DNA of 64,000 nt from Streptomyces cathayae (lineage in GTDB: Bacteria > Actinomycetota > Actinomycetes > Streptomycetales > Streptomycetaceae). Location: contig NZ_CP121682.1 in NCBI RefSeq assembly GCF_029760955.1, positions 6,962,501 to 7,026,500 on the forward strand. The letters are read 5' to 3'. The translations under genes were made by a program, and so were the position numbers. Under the pieces are notes generated by a model, which was not told the origin of the DNA, did not search any database, and worked only from the letters and a program-made list of their open reading frames with translations. Below, piece after piece: positions 52,779 to 61,908 of this stretch. Position 1 is the first letter of the stretch; each line of letters opens with the position of its first letter.

Positions 52779-53831
52779 ATGCGCATCGGCATGAAACTGG
52801 ACTACAGCGGCGGCTTCGTCGAGGCCGTCGAGGAACTGCGCGACCTGGAGCGCGTGGGGCTGGACGTCGTCTACGTCGCGGAGGCGTACAGCTTCGACGC
52901 CGTCAGCCAGCTCGGCTACATCGCCGCCAAGACCGAACGGCTGCGGATCGCCTCCGGCATCCTGCCGATCTACTCCCGCACCCCCACGCTGATGGCCATG
53001 ACGGCCGCCGGACTCGACTACGTCTCCGGCGGGCGCTTCACCCTCGGCCTGGGCGCCTCCGGCCCGCAGGTCATCGAGGGCTTCCACGGCCTGCCCTACC
53101 AGGCGCCGCTCGGCCGCACCCGCGAACTGGTCGAGATCTGCCGCAAGGTCTGGCGCCGCGAGGCCGTCGTCCACGAGGGCAAGCACTACCGCATCCCGCT
53201 GCCCGCGGAGCAGGGCACCGGTCTCGGCAAGCCGCTCAAGCTGATCAACCACCCGCTGCGCGCCCGCATCCCGGTGCTGCTCGCCGCCATCGGCCCCAAG
53301 AACGTGTCGCTGGCCGCCGAGATCGCCGAGGAGTGGGAGCCGATCTTCTTCCACCCCGGCAAGGCGGCCGAGGTCTTCGGCCCCGCGCTGGACGAGGGCC
53401 GGGCCCGACGCGACCCGGAACTGGGCGAGTTGGGGATCAGCATCGGAGTACCCGCCGCCGTCGGCACCGACACCGAACAGGCGCTGCACGCGGTCCGCGC
53501 CCAACTCGCTCTCTACATCGGCGGGATGGGTGCCAAGGGCAAGAACTTCTACAACGACCTGGCCTGCCGCTACGGCTACGAGGAGGAGGCCGGGCGTACC
53601 CAGGACCTCTACCTGGCCGGGCGCAAGGAGGAGGCAGCCGCGGTGCTGCCCGAGGAACTGGTACGCGCCCTGTGCCTGGTGGGCACGGAGGACGAGGTCG
53701 CCGAGCGGCTCGCCGCCTACGCCGCGGCCGGCGTCACCACCCTGTCCCTGCAGCCGGTGGGCCCCGACGCGAGCGACCGGGCCGCGCGCATCGCGCTCGT
53801 CGAGCGGGTCGCCGCACTCGCCGCCGGCTGA
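52779..53831 (+). CDS. LLM-class F420-dependent oxidoreductase
   Basis: A 350-residue luciferase-like protein. [60 protein letters not shown] and [20 protein letters not shown] are the coenzyme-binding strands of the TIGR03559-type F420 enzymes. The C-terminal part contains [20 protein letters not shown]. It is clearly related to the LLM protein at 57959-58996, which shares the GLGASGPQV and GGMGAK motifs. GGAAGGGA precedes ATG 52779. The reaction is unknown; F420-dependent reduction of an enoyl or carbonyl CoA intermediate is plausible. Confidence 0.9.
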   Translation: MRIGMKLDYSGGFVEAVEELRDLERVGLDVVYVAEAYSFDAVSQLGYIAAKTERLRIASGILPIYSRTPTLMAMTAAGLDYVSGGRFTLGLGASGPQVIEGFHGLPYQAPLGRTRELVEICRKVWRREAVVHEGKHYRIPLPAEQGTGLGKPLKLINHPLRARIPVLLAAIGPKNVSLAAEIAEEWEPIFFHPGKAAEVFGPALDEGRARRDPELGELGISIGVPAAVGTDTEQALHAVRAQLALYIGGMGAKGKNFYNDLACRYGYEEEAGRTQDLYLAGRKEEAAAVLPEELVRALCLVGTEDEVAERLAAYAAAGVTTLSLQPVGPDASDRAARIALVERVAALAAG

Positions 53832-53901
53832 CCGGCTCCCCCCCCCCGCACGTAACGTCGACAAACCCGCCCCGCACGCCGCGGGGCTCGAGGAGGACAT
53901 G

Positions 53902-55005
53902 ATGCCCGGACCTTTGGACGGCCTGCGGGTGGTGGAGTTGGGGGGTCTCGGGCCGGGTCCGCACGCGGCGATGCTGCTCGCGGACCTGGGTGCGGACGTG
54001 GTGCGGGTGGAGCGCCCGCGCGGGGGTCTGCGCACGGTGCCCGAGGGCGCGGCGGACTGGCTGCTGCGGGGCAGGCGTTCGGTGGCGGCCGACCTGAAGG
54101 ACCCGGCGGGTCTGGAGGTGGTGCGGGCGCTGGTGGAGCGGGCCGACGTGCTGGTGGAGTGTTTCCGCCCGCAGGTGGCCGAGCGTCTCGGGATCGGGCC
54201 GGAGGCGTTCGTGGAGCGCAATCCCGGTCTGATCTACGCCCGGATGACCGGGTGGGGGCAGGACGGGCCGTGGGCGCAGCGGGCCGGGCACGACATCAAC
54301 TACCTGTCGGTGACCGGTGTCCTGCACGCCATCGGCACCTCCGGCGCCCGCCCCACCGTCCCCCTCAACCTGTTGGGCGACTTCGGTGGCGGTTCCCTCT
54401 ACCTGGTGATGGGCATCCTGGCGGCCCTGCACGAGCGGCACCGTTCGGGCACCGGCCAGGTCGTGGACGCCGCGATCGTGGACGGCACCACCTCGCTGGC
54501 CCAGATGATCTGGGCGTTCCGCGGCACCGGCGTGTGGGACGACACCCCCGCCTACAACCTCCTCGACTCCGGCGCCCCCTTCTACGACACCTACGCCTGC
54601 GCCGACGGCCGGCACGTCGCCGTCGGCGCCCTGGAACCCCAGTTCTACGCCCGTCTGCTGCAAGGGCTGGGCCTGGAGGCGGCCGACCTGCCCGATCCCC
54701 AGGACCGGGCGGGCTGGCCCCGACTGCGCGAGACGTTCACCCGTGTCTTCGCCACCCGCACCCGCGACCAGTGGGCCGAGGCCTTCGCCGACACCGACGC
54801 CTGCGTCACCCCCGTGCTGACCTTCGCCGAAGCCACCACCCACCCCCACCTCACCGCCCGCACCACCCACATCACCCCCGACGGCATCCCCCAGGCCGCC
54901 CCCGCACCCCGCTTCTCCCGCACCACCCCCACCCCACCCACCACCCCACCCACCCCCGGCGCCGACACCCACGCCGTACTCACCGACTGGGGCATTACCC
55001 CATGA
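53902..55005 (+). CDS. CaiB/BaiF family protein, alpha-methylacyl-CoA racemase type
   Basis: A 367-residue family III CoA-transferase-fold enzyme. The second of two ATGs (53902) lies five bases after [26 protein letters not shown] at the N-terminus, [20 protein letters not shown] with the catalytic His, and the [20 protein letters not shown] segment with the catalytic Asp are those of alpha-methylacyl-CoA racemase rather than of formyl-CoA transferase. It would interconvert 2R and 2S methyl-branched acyl-CoA so that S-specific dehydrogenases can act. Codon use changes within the gene from G-rich (to about 54330) to C-rich afterwards, and the C-terminus is Pro/Thr-rich. Confidence 0.88.
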   Translation: MPGPLDGLRVVELGGLGPGPHAAMLLADLGADVVRVERPRGGLRTVPEGAADWLLRGRRSVAADLKDPAGLEVVRALVERADVLVECFRPQVAERLGIGPEAFVERNPGLIYARMTGWGQDGPWAQRAGHDINYLSVTGVLHAIGTSGARPTVPLNLLGDFGGGSLYLVMGILAALHERHRSGTGQVVDAAIVDGTTSLAQMIWAFRGTGVWDDTPAYNLLDSGAPFYDTYACADGRHVAVGALEPQFYARLLQGLGLEAADLPDPQDRAGWPRLRETFTRVFATRTRDQWAEAFADTDACVTPVLTFAEATTHPHLTARTTHITPDGIPQAAPAPRFSRTTPTPPTTPPTPGADTHAVLTDWGITP

Positions 55006-55042
55006 CGCCGGACGCACCCGCACCACGCCCCGAGGAGCCACG

Positions 55043-56197
55043 ATGAGACGAGGCCTGTACACCGCCGACCACGAGGAGTTCCGCGAGGTCGTCGCCGAGT
55101 TCGTCCGAAGAGAGGTCGCCCCGAACCTGGAGCGCTGGGACGAGCAGCGTCTCATCGACCGGGACGTCTGGCTCGCTGCGGGCGAACAGGGCCTGCTCGG
55201 CCTCGCCGCACCCGAGGAGCACGGCGGGGCCGCCCTGAGCGACTACCGCTACCGCAACGTCGTCCAGGAGGAACTGGCCAAGGTCTTCGCCTCCTCGCTG
55301 GCGTCCGGCTTCTCCCTCCAGGACGACATCGCCATCCCGTACCTCACCTCGCTCGGCACCGAGGAGCAGAAGAAGCGCTGGCTGCCCGGGATGGCCGCCG
55401 GCAAGCTCATCGGCGCCATCGCGATGACCGAGCCGGGCACCGGCAGCGACCTGCGCGGCATCAAGACCTCCGGCACCCGCGTGGACGGCGGCTGGCTGGT
55501 CAACGGCAGCAAGACCTTCATCACCAACGGCATCCAGTCCGACGTGGTCATCGTCGTGGTGCGCACCGACCCGGAGGGCGGCTCGCAGGGCTTCAGCCTG
55601 CTGGTGGTCGAGCGCGACATGCCCGGCTTCACCCGCGGCCGCAAGCTCGCCAAGGTCGGCCTGCACGCACAGGACACCGCCGAGCTGTTCTTCGACGACG
55701 TGTTCGTCCCGGACTCCCACGTGCTGGGCACCGTCGGCGGCGGCTTCGGCCAGCTGGTCTCGCACCTGCCGCTGGAGCGCCTGTCGATCGCCGCGCACGC
55801 CCTCGCGCTCGCCGACGCGGTCCTCGCCGACACCATCGAATACACCCAGCAGCGCGTCGCCTTCGGACAGCCCATCGCGGACTTCCAGAACACCCGCTTC
55901 GAACTGGCCGAGCTGAGCACCGAACTCGACGTCACCCGGGCCTTCGTGGACCGGGCCGTTCTGGCCCACGGCGAGGACGACCTCACCGTGGTCGACGCCG
56001 CCAAGGCCAAGTGGTGGGCCACCGAGGTGCAGAACCGGGTCGTCGACCGCTGTCTGCAACTGCACGGCGGCTACGGCTACATGCTGGAGTACCCGGTGGC
56101 GCGCGCCTTCCAGGACTCCCGTATCCAGAAGATCTTCGGTGGGACCAACGAGATCATGAAGCAGATCATCGGTCGGGACCTCATCGGCCGCAAGTGA
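55043..56197 (+). CDS. Acyl-CoA dehydrogenase
   Basis: A 384-residue acyl-CoA dehydrogenase starting at ATG 55043 behind GAGGAG. Motifs are AIAMTEPGTGSDLRGIKTSG, WLVNGSKTFITNGIQSDVVI, VGLHAQDTAELFFDDVFVPD, FGQPIADFQNTRFELAELST and QLHGGYGYMLEYPVARAFQD, ending KIFGGTNEIMKQIIGRDLIG. It is homologous along its whole length to the dehydrogenase at 45590 and has the same length, which suggests duplication with specialisation for successive intermediates. It is the last gene of the operon, followed by a very strong terminator. Confidence 0.94.
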   Translation: MRRGLYTADHEEFREVVAEFVRREVAPNLERWDEQRLIDRDVWLAAGEQGLLGLAAPEEHGGAALSDYRYRNVVQEELAKVFASSLASGFSLQDDIAIPYLTSLGTEEQKKRWLPGMAAGKLIGAIAMTEPGTGSDLRGIKTSGTRVDGGWLVNGSKTFITNGIQSDVVIVVVRTDPEGGSQGFSLLVVERDMPGFTRGRKLAKVGLHAQDTAELFFDDVFVPDSHVLGTVGGGFGQLVSHLPLERLSIAAHALALADAVLADTIEYTQQRVAFGQPIADFQNTRFELAELSTELDVTRAFVDRAVLAHGEDDLTVVDAAKAKWWATEVQNRVVDRCLQLHGGYGYMLEYPVARAFQDSRIQKIFGGTNEIMKQIIGRDLIGRK

Positions 56198-56377
56198 CCC
56201 GCCCGAGCCCCTCGGTGCCCGCGCCACGCCCCTCGGGCGGCGCGGGCACCGGTGCGTGACGAAGGCGTGCGACGACGACGCGTCCTGTCCCGGTGCGGGG
56301 TCGGTTCCGCACCGGTGCGTGACGTCGTCGCACACGTACGACCGGGCCCTCGCGCACGCGCGACCGCGGGAACGGAC

Positions 56378-56440
56378 GACGCCCCGGTCGGTTCCGCCCT
56401 CTCCTCTTGCCTTGGAGGGTGCGGAACCGACCGGGGCGTC
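56378..56440. terminator. Very long bidirectional hairpin between convergent operons
   Basis: A perfect 20-bp inverted repeat (GACGCCCCGGTCGGTTCCGC and its complement, 56378-56397 and 56421-56440) with a 23-base loop lies between the rightward dehydrogenase operon and the leftward thiolase-like operon. The surrounding spacer also has the direct repeat GCACCGGTGCGTGACG at 56246-56261 and 56309-56324. Confidence 0.9.
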
Positions 56441-56456
56441 CTGCACGCGGACCGGT

Positions 56457-57962
56457 TCAGGGACCGGCTGCGTCCTCGGCGTCCGCCAGCCGGGCGGTGC
56501 CGTCCAGGGCCACCCGCACCGGGACGCCGGCCAGCTCCCGTCCGGTCATCTCGGCCAGGTCGTCCGCCTCCTGGCACACCGCCAGGGTCCGTCCGCCCTG
56601 CGGGGTGCGCACGCTCAGGAACGCCCGCTCGGGGCGGCCCTCCCGGTCGTGGAGCACCGTCCACGCCTCCAGCGCACCGGTGCCCTCCCACTGCACCAGC
56701 GCCCGGGTGCGCGGCTCGCGGTCCACCTCCGCCTGCACGTTCTGCGCCCGGAAACCGGCCTGCGGCGGCCGCGTCCCGTACACGCCCATCGCGTGCTTGG
56801 TCAGGTAGCCGCCGTTCGCGGTCACCAGTCCCACCGCCCCCGGCGCGTCCCGCAGCCGGGCGGCCATGGCGGCGATGGAGTGGCTGACGTAGTTGTTCCA
56901 GGGGCCGCCCGCGAAGGTCAGCCCCCCGGTCACGGTCAGCGGACGGGAGGCGTCGTCCAGCGCCAGCCCCAGTTCCCGGGCCGCGATCTGCACCGCGGAG
57001 GGGAAACACGAGTAGACGTCGACCAGATCCACGGAACCGGCGTCCGTGCCCGCCAGTTCCAGCGCCCGTCGCCCGGAGATCCGGATCGCCGGGGAGCGGT
57101 GCAGCTCCCCGCGCGCGCCCAGTTCGAGGGTGTCGTTCGCCTCCGCGCCGGACTGCGGGAAGATCCAGCGGTCGGACGGCACCCCGTGACGGCGGGCGGC
57201 CTCCACGGAGCACAGCAGCAGCGCCGCCCCCTGCTCCACCATGTTGTTGGAGTTCATCAGCTTCGGATAGGGCCAGGCGATCCAACGGTTGTCCGGCGAG
57301 GGCGTCAGGATCTCCTCCGCCGTGTGCGCCCGCCGGATCCAGGCGTGCGGGTTGTCCGCGGCCACCCGGCTGAAGTCCGCCCACAGCCGTGCGCCGACCC
57401 GCAGTTGCTCCTCGACGGTGCGGCCCGCGTCGATCCGGTGCGCCTGCTCGAACAGCGGGTACACCCAGGACGGCGGCTCCAGCCCGATCCGCTTCTCGCC
57501 CTGGCCCAGCAGCGGACCGGAGCCGCCCAGCAGCGGTGCGGCCGGCACCGTCTCGTCCTGCACGGTCCAGGCGGGGCGCTCGCCCCGGGCCCGCAGCCGC
57601 ATCCGGGTCCGCCACGTCTCCGCCCCGCCGATCAGCACGACGTCGGCGCGTCCGGCGGCGATGTCCGACGCGGCACCGTTCAGCAGCGCCTGCGGGTTGT
57701 TGCCGCCGTCGGCGGTGTACGCGGTGTCCCGGGGGGAGGCACCGACCCGCTCCGCGAGCAGGGCGCCGGGGTCGCGGTAGCGCCAGGACAGCATGCGTAC
57801 CAGGCGGACGGCGTCCAGCGACTTCAGCAGCGAGGTGCCGCCCGAGTCGCGCTCGGCCTCGCGGGCCGCCGCGGCCAGCAGGCCGACCGGTTCGAGGGCG
57901 TCGTCCCGCTGGTTGAGCTGCCCGGTGCCGACCAGGACGGGGGTACGGGGGTCGAGGTTCAT
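56457..57962 (-). CDS. Thiolase-like acetyl-CoA acetyltransferase family protein
   Basis: A 501-residue protein of the long thiolase-like group annotated as acetyl-CoA acetyltransferase in actinobacteria, longer than true thiolases by about 100 residues. Features are PVLVGTGQLNQRDDALEP at the N-terminus, TADGGNNPQALLNGAASDIA in place of a classic Cys loop, ADVVLIGGAETWRTR, VDVYSCFPSAVQIAARELGL and FAGGPWNNYVSHSIAAMAAR. A nucleophilic Cys corresponding to thiolase Cys89 is not obvious; CFPSAVQ is the usual second site. The C-terminal 110 residues form an OB-like extension. The ATG overlaps the upstream LLM stop by four bases. It may be a retro-aldolase or condensing-type enzyme. Confidence 0.85.
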   Translation of the reverse strand: MNLDPRTPVLVGTGQLNQRDDALEPVGLLAAAAREAERDSGGTSLLKSLDAVRLVRMLSWRYRDPGALLAERVGASPRDTAYTADGGNNPQALLNGAASDIAAGRADVVLIGGAETWRTRMRLRARGERPAWTVQDETVPAAPLLGGSGPLLGQGEKRIGLEPPSWVYPLFEQAHRIDAGRTVEEQLRVGARLWADFSRVAADNPHAWIRRAHTAEEILTPSPDNRWIAWPYPKLMNSNNMVEQGAALLLCSVEAARRHGVPSDRWIFPQSGAEANDTLELGARGELHRSPAIRISGRRALELAGTDAGSVDLVDVYSCFPSAVQIAARELGLALDDASRPLTVTGGLTFAGGPWNNYVSHSIAAMAARLRDAPGAVGLVTANGGYLTKHAMGVYGTRPPQAGFRAQNVQAEVDREPRTRALVQWEGTGALEAWTVLHDREGRPERAFLSVRTPQGGRTLAVCQEADDLAEMTGRELAGVPVRVALDGTARLADAEDAAGP

Positions 57963-58996
57963 CCGCGCACCGCCTCCAGGATGCGCCCGCGCGCCTCTGA
58001 CCGGGGCCAGCCGGCAAGGATCATCGTGGTGACACAGGTGGGACGCCACGCGCGGGCGATCTCCTCGCAGATCTTGTCGACCGGTCCCACCAGTGCCACG
58101 TCCTCCACCATCGCCGTCGGTACGGCCTCCACCGCTGCCTCCTTGCGTCCCGCCAGATACAGGCCCTGAATCTCCGCGCACACCTCGCCCCAGCCCATCC
58201 GGGCGAAGACCTCGGTGTGGAAGTTGGCGTCCTTGGCGCCCATCCCGCCCGCGTACAGCGCGATCATCGGTTTGATCCTCCTCGCCGCGACCTCGACGTC
58301 GTCGTGCTCGACGATCGGGCAGACCGCGGCGACCTCGAAGTCCTCCGGTCCGCGCCGGGCACCGGGGCGGGTGAACCCCTCGTGCAACGCGTCCCGGTAG
58401 AACGCGTCGCTCCGGGGCGAGAACCACAGCGGGATCCAGCCGTCGGCGATCTCCGCCGCCAGCGCCACGTTCTTGGGACCCTCCGCTCCCAGCAGCACCG
58501 GGATGTCGGGCCGCAGCGGGTGGACCGTGGACCGCAGCGGCTTACCCAGCCCGGTGCCGCCCGGATGCGGCAGCCGGTAGTGGCGGCCCTCGTAGGTCAC
58601 GGGCTCACGGCGCTCCCAGACGCTGCGCAGGATCTCCACGTACTCCCGGGTGCGCTCCAACGGCCGCGGGTAGGGCTGCCCGTACCAGCCCTCGACGACC
58701 TGGGGTCCGGAGGCGCCCAGGCCGAGCATCACCCGGCCCCCGCTGAGGTGGTCCAGGGTCAGTGCCGCCATCGCCGTCGCGGTCGGGGTGCGGGCCGAGA
58801 TCTGGGCCACCGAGGTGCCCAGCCGGATCCGCGAGGTCCGCGCCCCCCACCAGGCCAGGGGGGTGAAGGCGTCGGAGCCGTAGGCCTCGGCGGTCCAGAA
58901 GCTGTCCACGCCCAGCGCCTCGGCCTCGTGCAGGCGCTGCTCGACCTTCGCCGGTGGGCCGGAGCCCCAGTAGCCGGCCTGGAATCCGACCTTCAT
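57959..58996 (-). CDS. LLM-class F420-dependent oxidoreductase
   Basis: A 345-residue luciferase-like enzyme. MKVGFQAGYWGSGPPAKVEQ, LGVDSFWTAEAYGSDAFTPL, IRLGTSVAQISARTPTATAM and [20 protein letters not shown] form the coenzyme site of the TIGR03559 group. YAGGMGAKDANFHTEVFARM near the C-terminus parallels the LLM protein at 52779. GGAGG seven bases before ATG 58996 supports the start. The stop overlaps the thiolase-like gene by four bases, coupling the two. The pairing with a thiolase-like partner suggests that both act on adjacent steps. Confidence 0.9.
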   Translation of the reverse strand: MKVGFQAGYWGSGPPAKVEQRLHEAEALGVDSFWTAEAYGSDAFTPLAWWGARTSRIRLGTSVAQISARTPTATAMAALTLDHLSGGRVMLGLGASGPQVVEGWYGQPYPRPLERTREYVEILRSVWERREPVTYEGRHYRLPHPGGTGLGKPLRSTVHPLRPDIPVLLGAEGPKNVALAAEIADGWIPLWFSPRSDAFYRDALHEGFTRPGARRGPEDFEVAAVCPIVEHDDVEVAARRIKPMIALYAGGMGAKDANFHTEVFARMGWGEVCAEIQGLYLAGRKEAAVEAVPTAMVEDVALVGPVDKICEEIARAWRPTCVTTMILAGWPRSEARGRILEAVRG

Positions 58997-59071
58997 GCGC
59001 GTGCCTCCGCGGTGTGTGGGAGCGACCGGGGGCGGCCGGCGCGCTCCGTGTCGGGTGCGTCCACGAGGGCC

Positions 59072-59884
59072 TCAGCGGTTGCGGTAGACGGGCGGGCGCT
59101 TCTCCAGGAACGCCTCGACCGCCTCCTGGTGGTCCTTGGTCATCGTGCTCAGGATCTGGGTGCGGTTCTCCAGCTGGACGGCCGAACGGAAGCTCGGGTT
59201 CTCCAGGTTGGCCCACAGCACGCTCTTGGTCATCCACACCCCGAACGGGCTGTTCTCGGCGATCGCCGACGCCCGGTCCAGCGCCGCCTCCAGCAGTTCC
59301 CCGTCCGGGACCACGGTCGACACCAGGCCGATGCGCTCGGCCTCGGCGGCGTCCAGGGTGCCGCCGGTGAGCAGCAGTTCGGAGGCGCGCGAGAAACCGA
59401 TCAGACGCGGCAGCAGCCAGCTGACCCCGATGTCGCCGCCGCCCAGGCCGCGCTTGATGAACGAGGCGTGGAAGGCGGCCGAGGAGGCCATCACCCGGAT
59501 GTCGCAGAACAGCGACAGGGCCATGCCGCCTCCGGCCGCGGCCCCGTTGACGGCGGCGATGATCGGCGCGCGCACCCGGCGGAAGGCCTCGCCCAGGTCG
59601 ACGATGTGCTCCTGCACCCGCAGACCGGCCTGCGGGCGTCCCTCGTCCGGCACCGCGCCGGGCGCGTCGCCGTAGCCGCGGAAGTCGAAGCCGGCGCAGA
59701 ACGCCCGGCCCGCCCCGGTGAGCACCACGGCCCGCACCCGCGAGTCGTCCCGGACGCGGTCGAGGACCTCGTGCAACCCCTGGATGAGCTCGGAGGTCAT
59801 GGCGTTGAGTTTGTCCGGCCGGTTCAGCCGCACGAGCAGGATGCCCGGACGGGGCTCCTCCGTCTCGATCACTGTGCTGGTCAT
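59072..59884 (-). CDS. Enoyl-CoA hydratase/isomerase family protein
   Basis: A 270-residue crotonase-fold enzyme. The ATG at 59884 follows AAGGAG by six bases; an extension to 60004 runs through the operator region and is excluded. Family motifs are GILLVRLNRPDKLNAMTSEL, GAGRAFCAGFDFRGYGDAPG, AAVNGAAAGGGMALSLFCDI and FIKRGLGGGDIGVSWLLPRL. The latter resembles crotonase members acting on bulky CoA esters. It is the first gene of the leftward operon read from the motif C region and differs enough from the hydratase at 49766 to suggest a separate step. Confidence 0.92.
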   Translation of the reverse strand: MTSTVIETEEPRPGILLVRLNRPDKLNAMTSELIQGLHEVLDRVRDDSRVRAVVLTGAGRAFCAGFDFRGYGDAPGAVPDEGRPQAGLRVQEHIVDLGEAFRRVRAPIIAAVNGAAAGGGMALSLFCDIRVMASSAAFHASFIKRGLGGGDIGVSWLLPRLIGFSRASELLLTGGTLDAAEAERIGLVSTVVPDGELLEAALDRASAIAENSPFGVWMTKSVLWANLENPSFRSAVQLENRTQILSTMTKDHQEAVEAFLEKRPPVYRNR

Positions 59885-60268
59885 CGGTGCTCCTTGTCCC
59901 GTCACGATGAGATCGGCCCGGCCCGGCCGAGGCTGCCGCGGTGGTCGGCACGGCGGCGGGAAGGGCCGTCGAATTAACCTAATAGCATAAGATTCAACAG
60001 GCAAGGGTTGCGCTGGTGTCGCGGTTCAGTGCATGCGCTTGTCGTGGATAACCAGAAGGCTTTAGGTTGGTGTGGGGGAGTGGGCCGCCGAGGACCACCG
60101 GACCCGCCGACGACCACCCCGGACCGGACCGGCGCCGCCCCGTGGGCGCGGGCCCGCCGGTTCGGACCCGCACCGCGCCCGGCCCGGCCGCGGGGGCCCG
60201 ACGGCCCCCGCGCGACCGCCCGACATCGAGGACCCGCCCCACCGCACGACGGAGGAAGGCCGACACCC
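59885..60268. other. Divergent promoter region of the hydratase and DUF35 operons
   Basis: 384 bases between divergent operons. The left part carries AT-rich motif C with TTGAAT on the minus strand as a possible -35 box. The right part, from about 60090 to 60240, is extremely GC-rich and codes for nothing I can support, leaving a long leader for the DUF35 gene. Confidence 0.5.
59974..59995. promoter_or_regulatory. AT-rich shared motif, copy C
   Basis: TTAACCTAATAGCATAAGAT followed by TC, about 90 bases upstream of the hydratase start and 270 upstream of the DUF35 gene. It has imperfect dyad symmetry (AACCTAAT / ATAAGATT). It shares CTA....CAT.AG.TT with copies A and B. Confidence 0.6.
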
Positions 60269-60706
60269 GTGAAACTCTCCGAGGCACCCACCGCCGGACC
60301 GATCACCCCGGACCCCGACGGCCCCGACCGCCCCTACTGGGACGGACTGCGCCGGGGCGAACTGCGCATCCCCCGCTGCCGGGACTGCGGCCGCCACGTC
60401 TGGGCCCCGCAACGCATCTGCCCCGGCTGCCGAGGCGCCGCGTTCGACTGGCCGGTCGTCGCCCCGACCGCCACCGTCTTCTCCTGGACCCGCACCTGGC
60501 ACCCCTTCCTGCCCGAACTCGCCGACCACGTCCCCTACACCGTGGTCCTGGCCCGACTCGACGAGGTCCCCTCGGTACGCCTGCTGGGCATGCTCGTCGA
60601 CGACGAGAGCACCCTGCGGATCGGAGCCGCCCTGCACGGCGTGATCCAGCCCGCGGGCCCGCTCACCCATGACACCCCCGTCCTGCGCTGGAGGCTCTCG
60701 GCATGA
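60269..60706 (+). CDS. DUF35 OB-fold protein with zinc ribbon
   Basis: A 145-residue protein. The rubredoxin-like zinc ribbon is IPRCRDCGRHVWAP and CPGCRGAAF (four Cys), followed by the OB-fold: APTATVFSWTRTWHPF and VPYTVVLARLDEVPSVRLLG. The N-terminal YWDGLRRGELRI helix is typical. DUF35 proteins pair with thiolase-like lipid-transfer proteins; the Ltp2-DUF35 complex of steroid side-chain breakdown is a retro-aldolase. The GTG at 60269 follows GGAGGAAGG, and the stop overlaps the next gene by four bases, so the pair is made together. Confidence 0.92.
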   Translation: MKLSEAPTAGPITPDPDGPDRPYWDGLRRGELRIPRCRDCGRHVWAPQRICPGCRGAAFDWPVVAPTATVFSWTRTWHPFLPELADHVPYTVVLARLDEVPSVRLLGMLVDDESTLRIGAALHGVIQPAGPLTHDTPVLRWRLSA

Positions 60707-61869
60707 CGTTCCCACTGCGCGGCGCGACGGCCGTGGTCGGCATCGGGGAGACCCCGTACCACAAGCGCGGCAAGGCGCCGCTGGACGAGGACGGCCTGCG
60801 GTTGCAGGCCATCGTCGAGGCCTGCGAGGACGCGGGCGTGGACCCGGCCGACGTCGACGGCTTCTCCACCTACGGCCACGACGCCGACGCCACCGCGCTC
60901 GCCCCCGCACTCGGCACCCGCCGCCTGCGCTGGGCCTCCCAGGTGGCCGGCGGCGGAGGCGGCGGCCTGGGCGCCGCGCTCCTCCAGGGCGCCGCCGCCC
61001 TGGCCATGGGACAGGCCCGGTACGTGATCGTCTACCGCGCCCTGGCCCAGCAGCAGAGCGGACGACTGTCCGCCGCCGTCTCCAGCTACTTCTTCGACGA
61101 GCACTACCGCGCGCACGGACTGGTCTCGCCCGCCCAGGTCTGCGCCCTGCGCACCCAGCGCATGATCGAGCACGACGGCGTCCCGGCCGAGGCGCTGCGG
61201 GCGTTCGCCCAGGCCTGCTACGTCCACGCCGGGCGCAACCCGCTGGCCGCCGGACGGGACGTACGGCTGACCGACGAGACCTACCTGTCCTCGCGCATGA
61301 TCTCCGAGCCGCTGCGGCTGTTCGACTCCTCCCGGGAGAACGACGGCGCCGGGGCCGTGCTGCTCACCACCGCCGAACGCGCCCGGGACCTGCGGCAGAC
61401 CCCCGCCTACGTCCTGTCCGGGGCCCAGGGCGCGGGGGAGGACTGGGGCGAGCTGCACGAGAACGACCGTGACTACTCCTCGGCCGGCCTCGCCCCGCTG
61501 GCCGACGAGCTCTGGGCGGACGCGGGCATCCGCCCCGAACAGGTCGACGTCGCCCAGATCTACGAGAACTTCACCGGCCCCGCCGTCGCCGTCATGCTCG
61601 ACCTGGGACTGGTGACCAGGGAGAACATCGGGGAGCTGCTCACCGTCGAGAGCCTCACCGCCCCCGGCGGCCGCCTCCCGGTCAACACCGCCGGCGGCAA
61701 CATCGCGGGCGGGTTCGTGCACGGCATCGGTCTGGCCGCCGAGGCCGTCCGGCAACTGCGCGGCACCTCCTCCAACCAGGTCCCCGGGGCCCGCGTCTCG
61801 CTGCTCACCGGCGGCCCCGCGGCCCCCCTGGTCAGCGCCGTGGTGCTGGGCGGCGAGGACACCCTCTGA
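60703..61869 (+). CDS. Thiolase-like lipid-transfer protein (Ltp/retro-aldolase type)
   Basis: A 388-residue thiolase-fold protein. It reads GATAVVGIGETPYHKRGKAP at the N-terminus, EDAGVDPADVDGFSTYGHDA, RWASQVAGGGGGGLGAALLQ and ends with VNTAGGNIAGGFVHGIGLAA plus the GGPAAPLVSAVVLGG terminal strand. The catalytic thiolase Cys and the GHPxGxSG loop are replaced, as in Ltp-type aldolases. Coupled translation with the DUF35 protein predicts a heteromeric complex that cleaves a beta-hydroxyacyl-CoA by a retro-aldol reaction. Steroid-type side chains are the known substrates of such complexes, but the substrate here is unknown. Confidence 0.9.
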   Translation: MTFPLRGATAVVGIGETPYHKRGKAPLDEDGLRLQAIVEACEDAGVDPADVDGFSTYGHDADATALAPALGTRRLRWASQVAGGGGGGLGAALLQGAAALAMGQARYVIVYRALAQQQSGRLSAAVSSYFFDEHYRAHGLVSPAQVCALRTQRMIEHDGVPAEALRAFAQACYVHAGRNPLAAGRDVRLTDETYLSSRMISEPLRLFDSSRENDGAGAVLLTTAERARDLRQTPAYVLSGAQGAGEDWGELHENDRDYSSAGLAPLADELWADAGIRPEQVDVAQIYENFTGPAVAVMLDLGLVTRENIGELLTVESLTAPGGRLPVNTAGGNIAGGFVHGIGLAAEAVRQLRGTSSNQVPGARVSLLTGGPAAPLVSAVVLGGEDTL

Positions 61870-61908
61870 TTCGTGGGGGCGGAGGTCACCGGGCGCGCCC
61901 GGTGACGT

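Noticed and set aside
49553..52792. 1079-codon open frame on the minus strand
   Set aside because: It runs antisense to hydratase, thiolase and SDR genes that have clear motifs and ribosome-binding sites.
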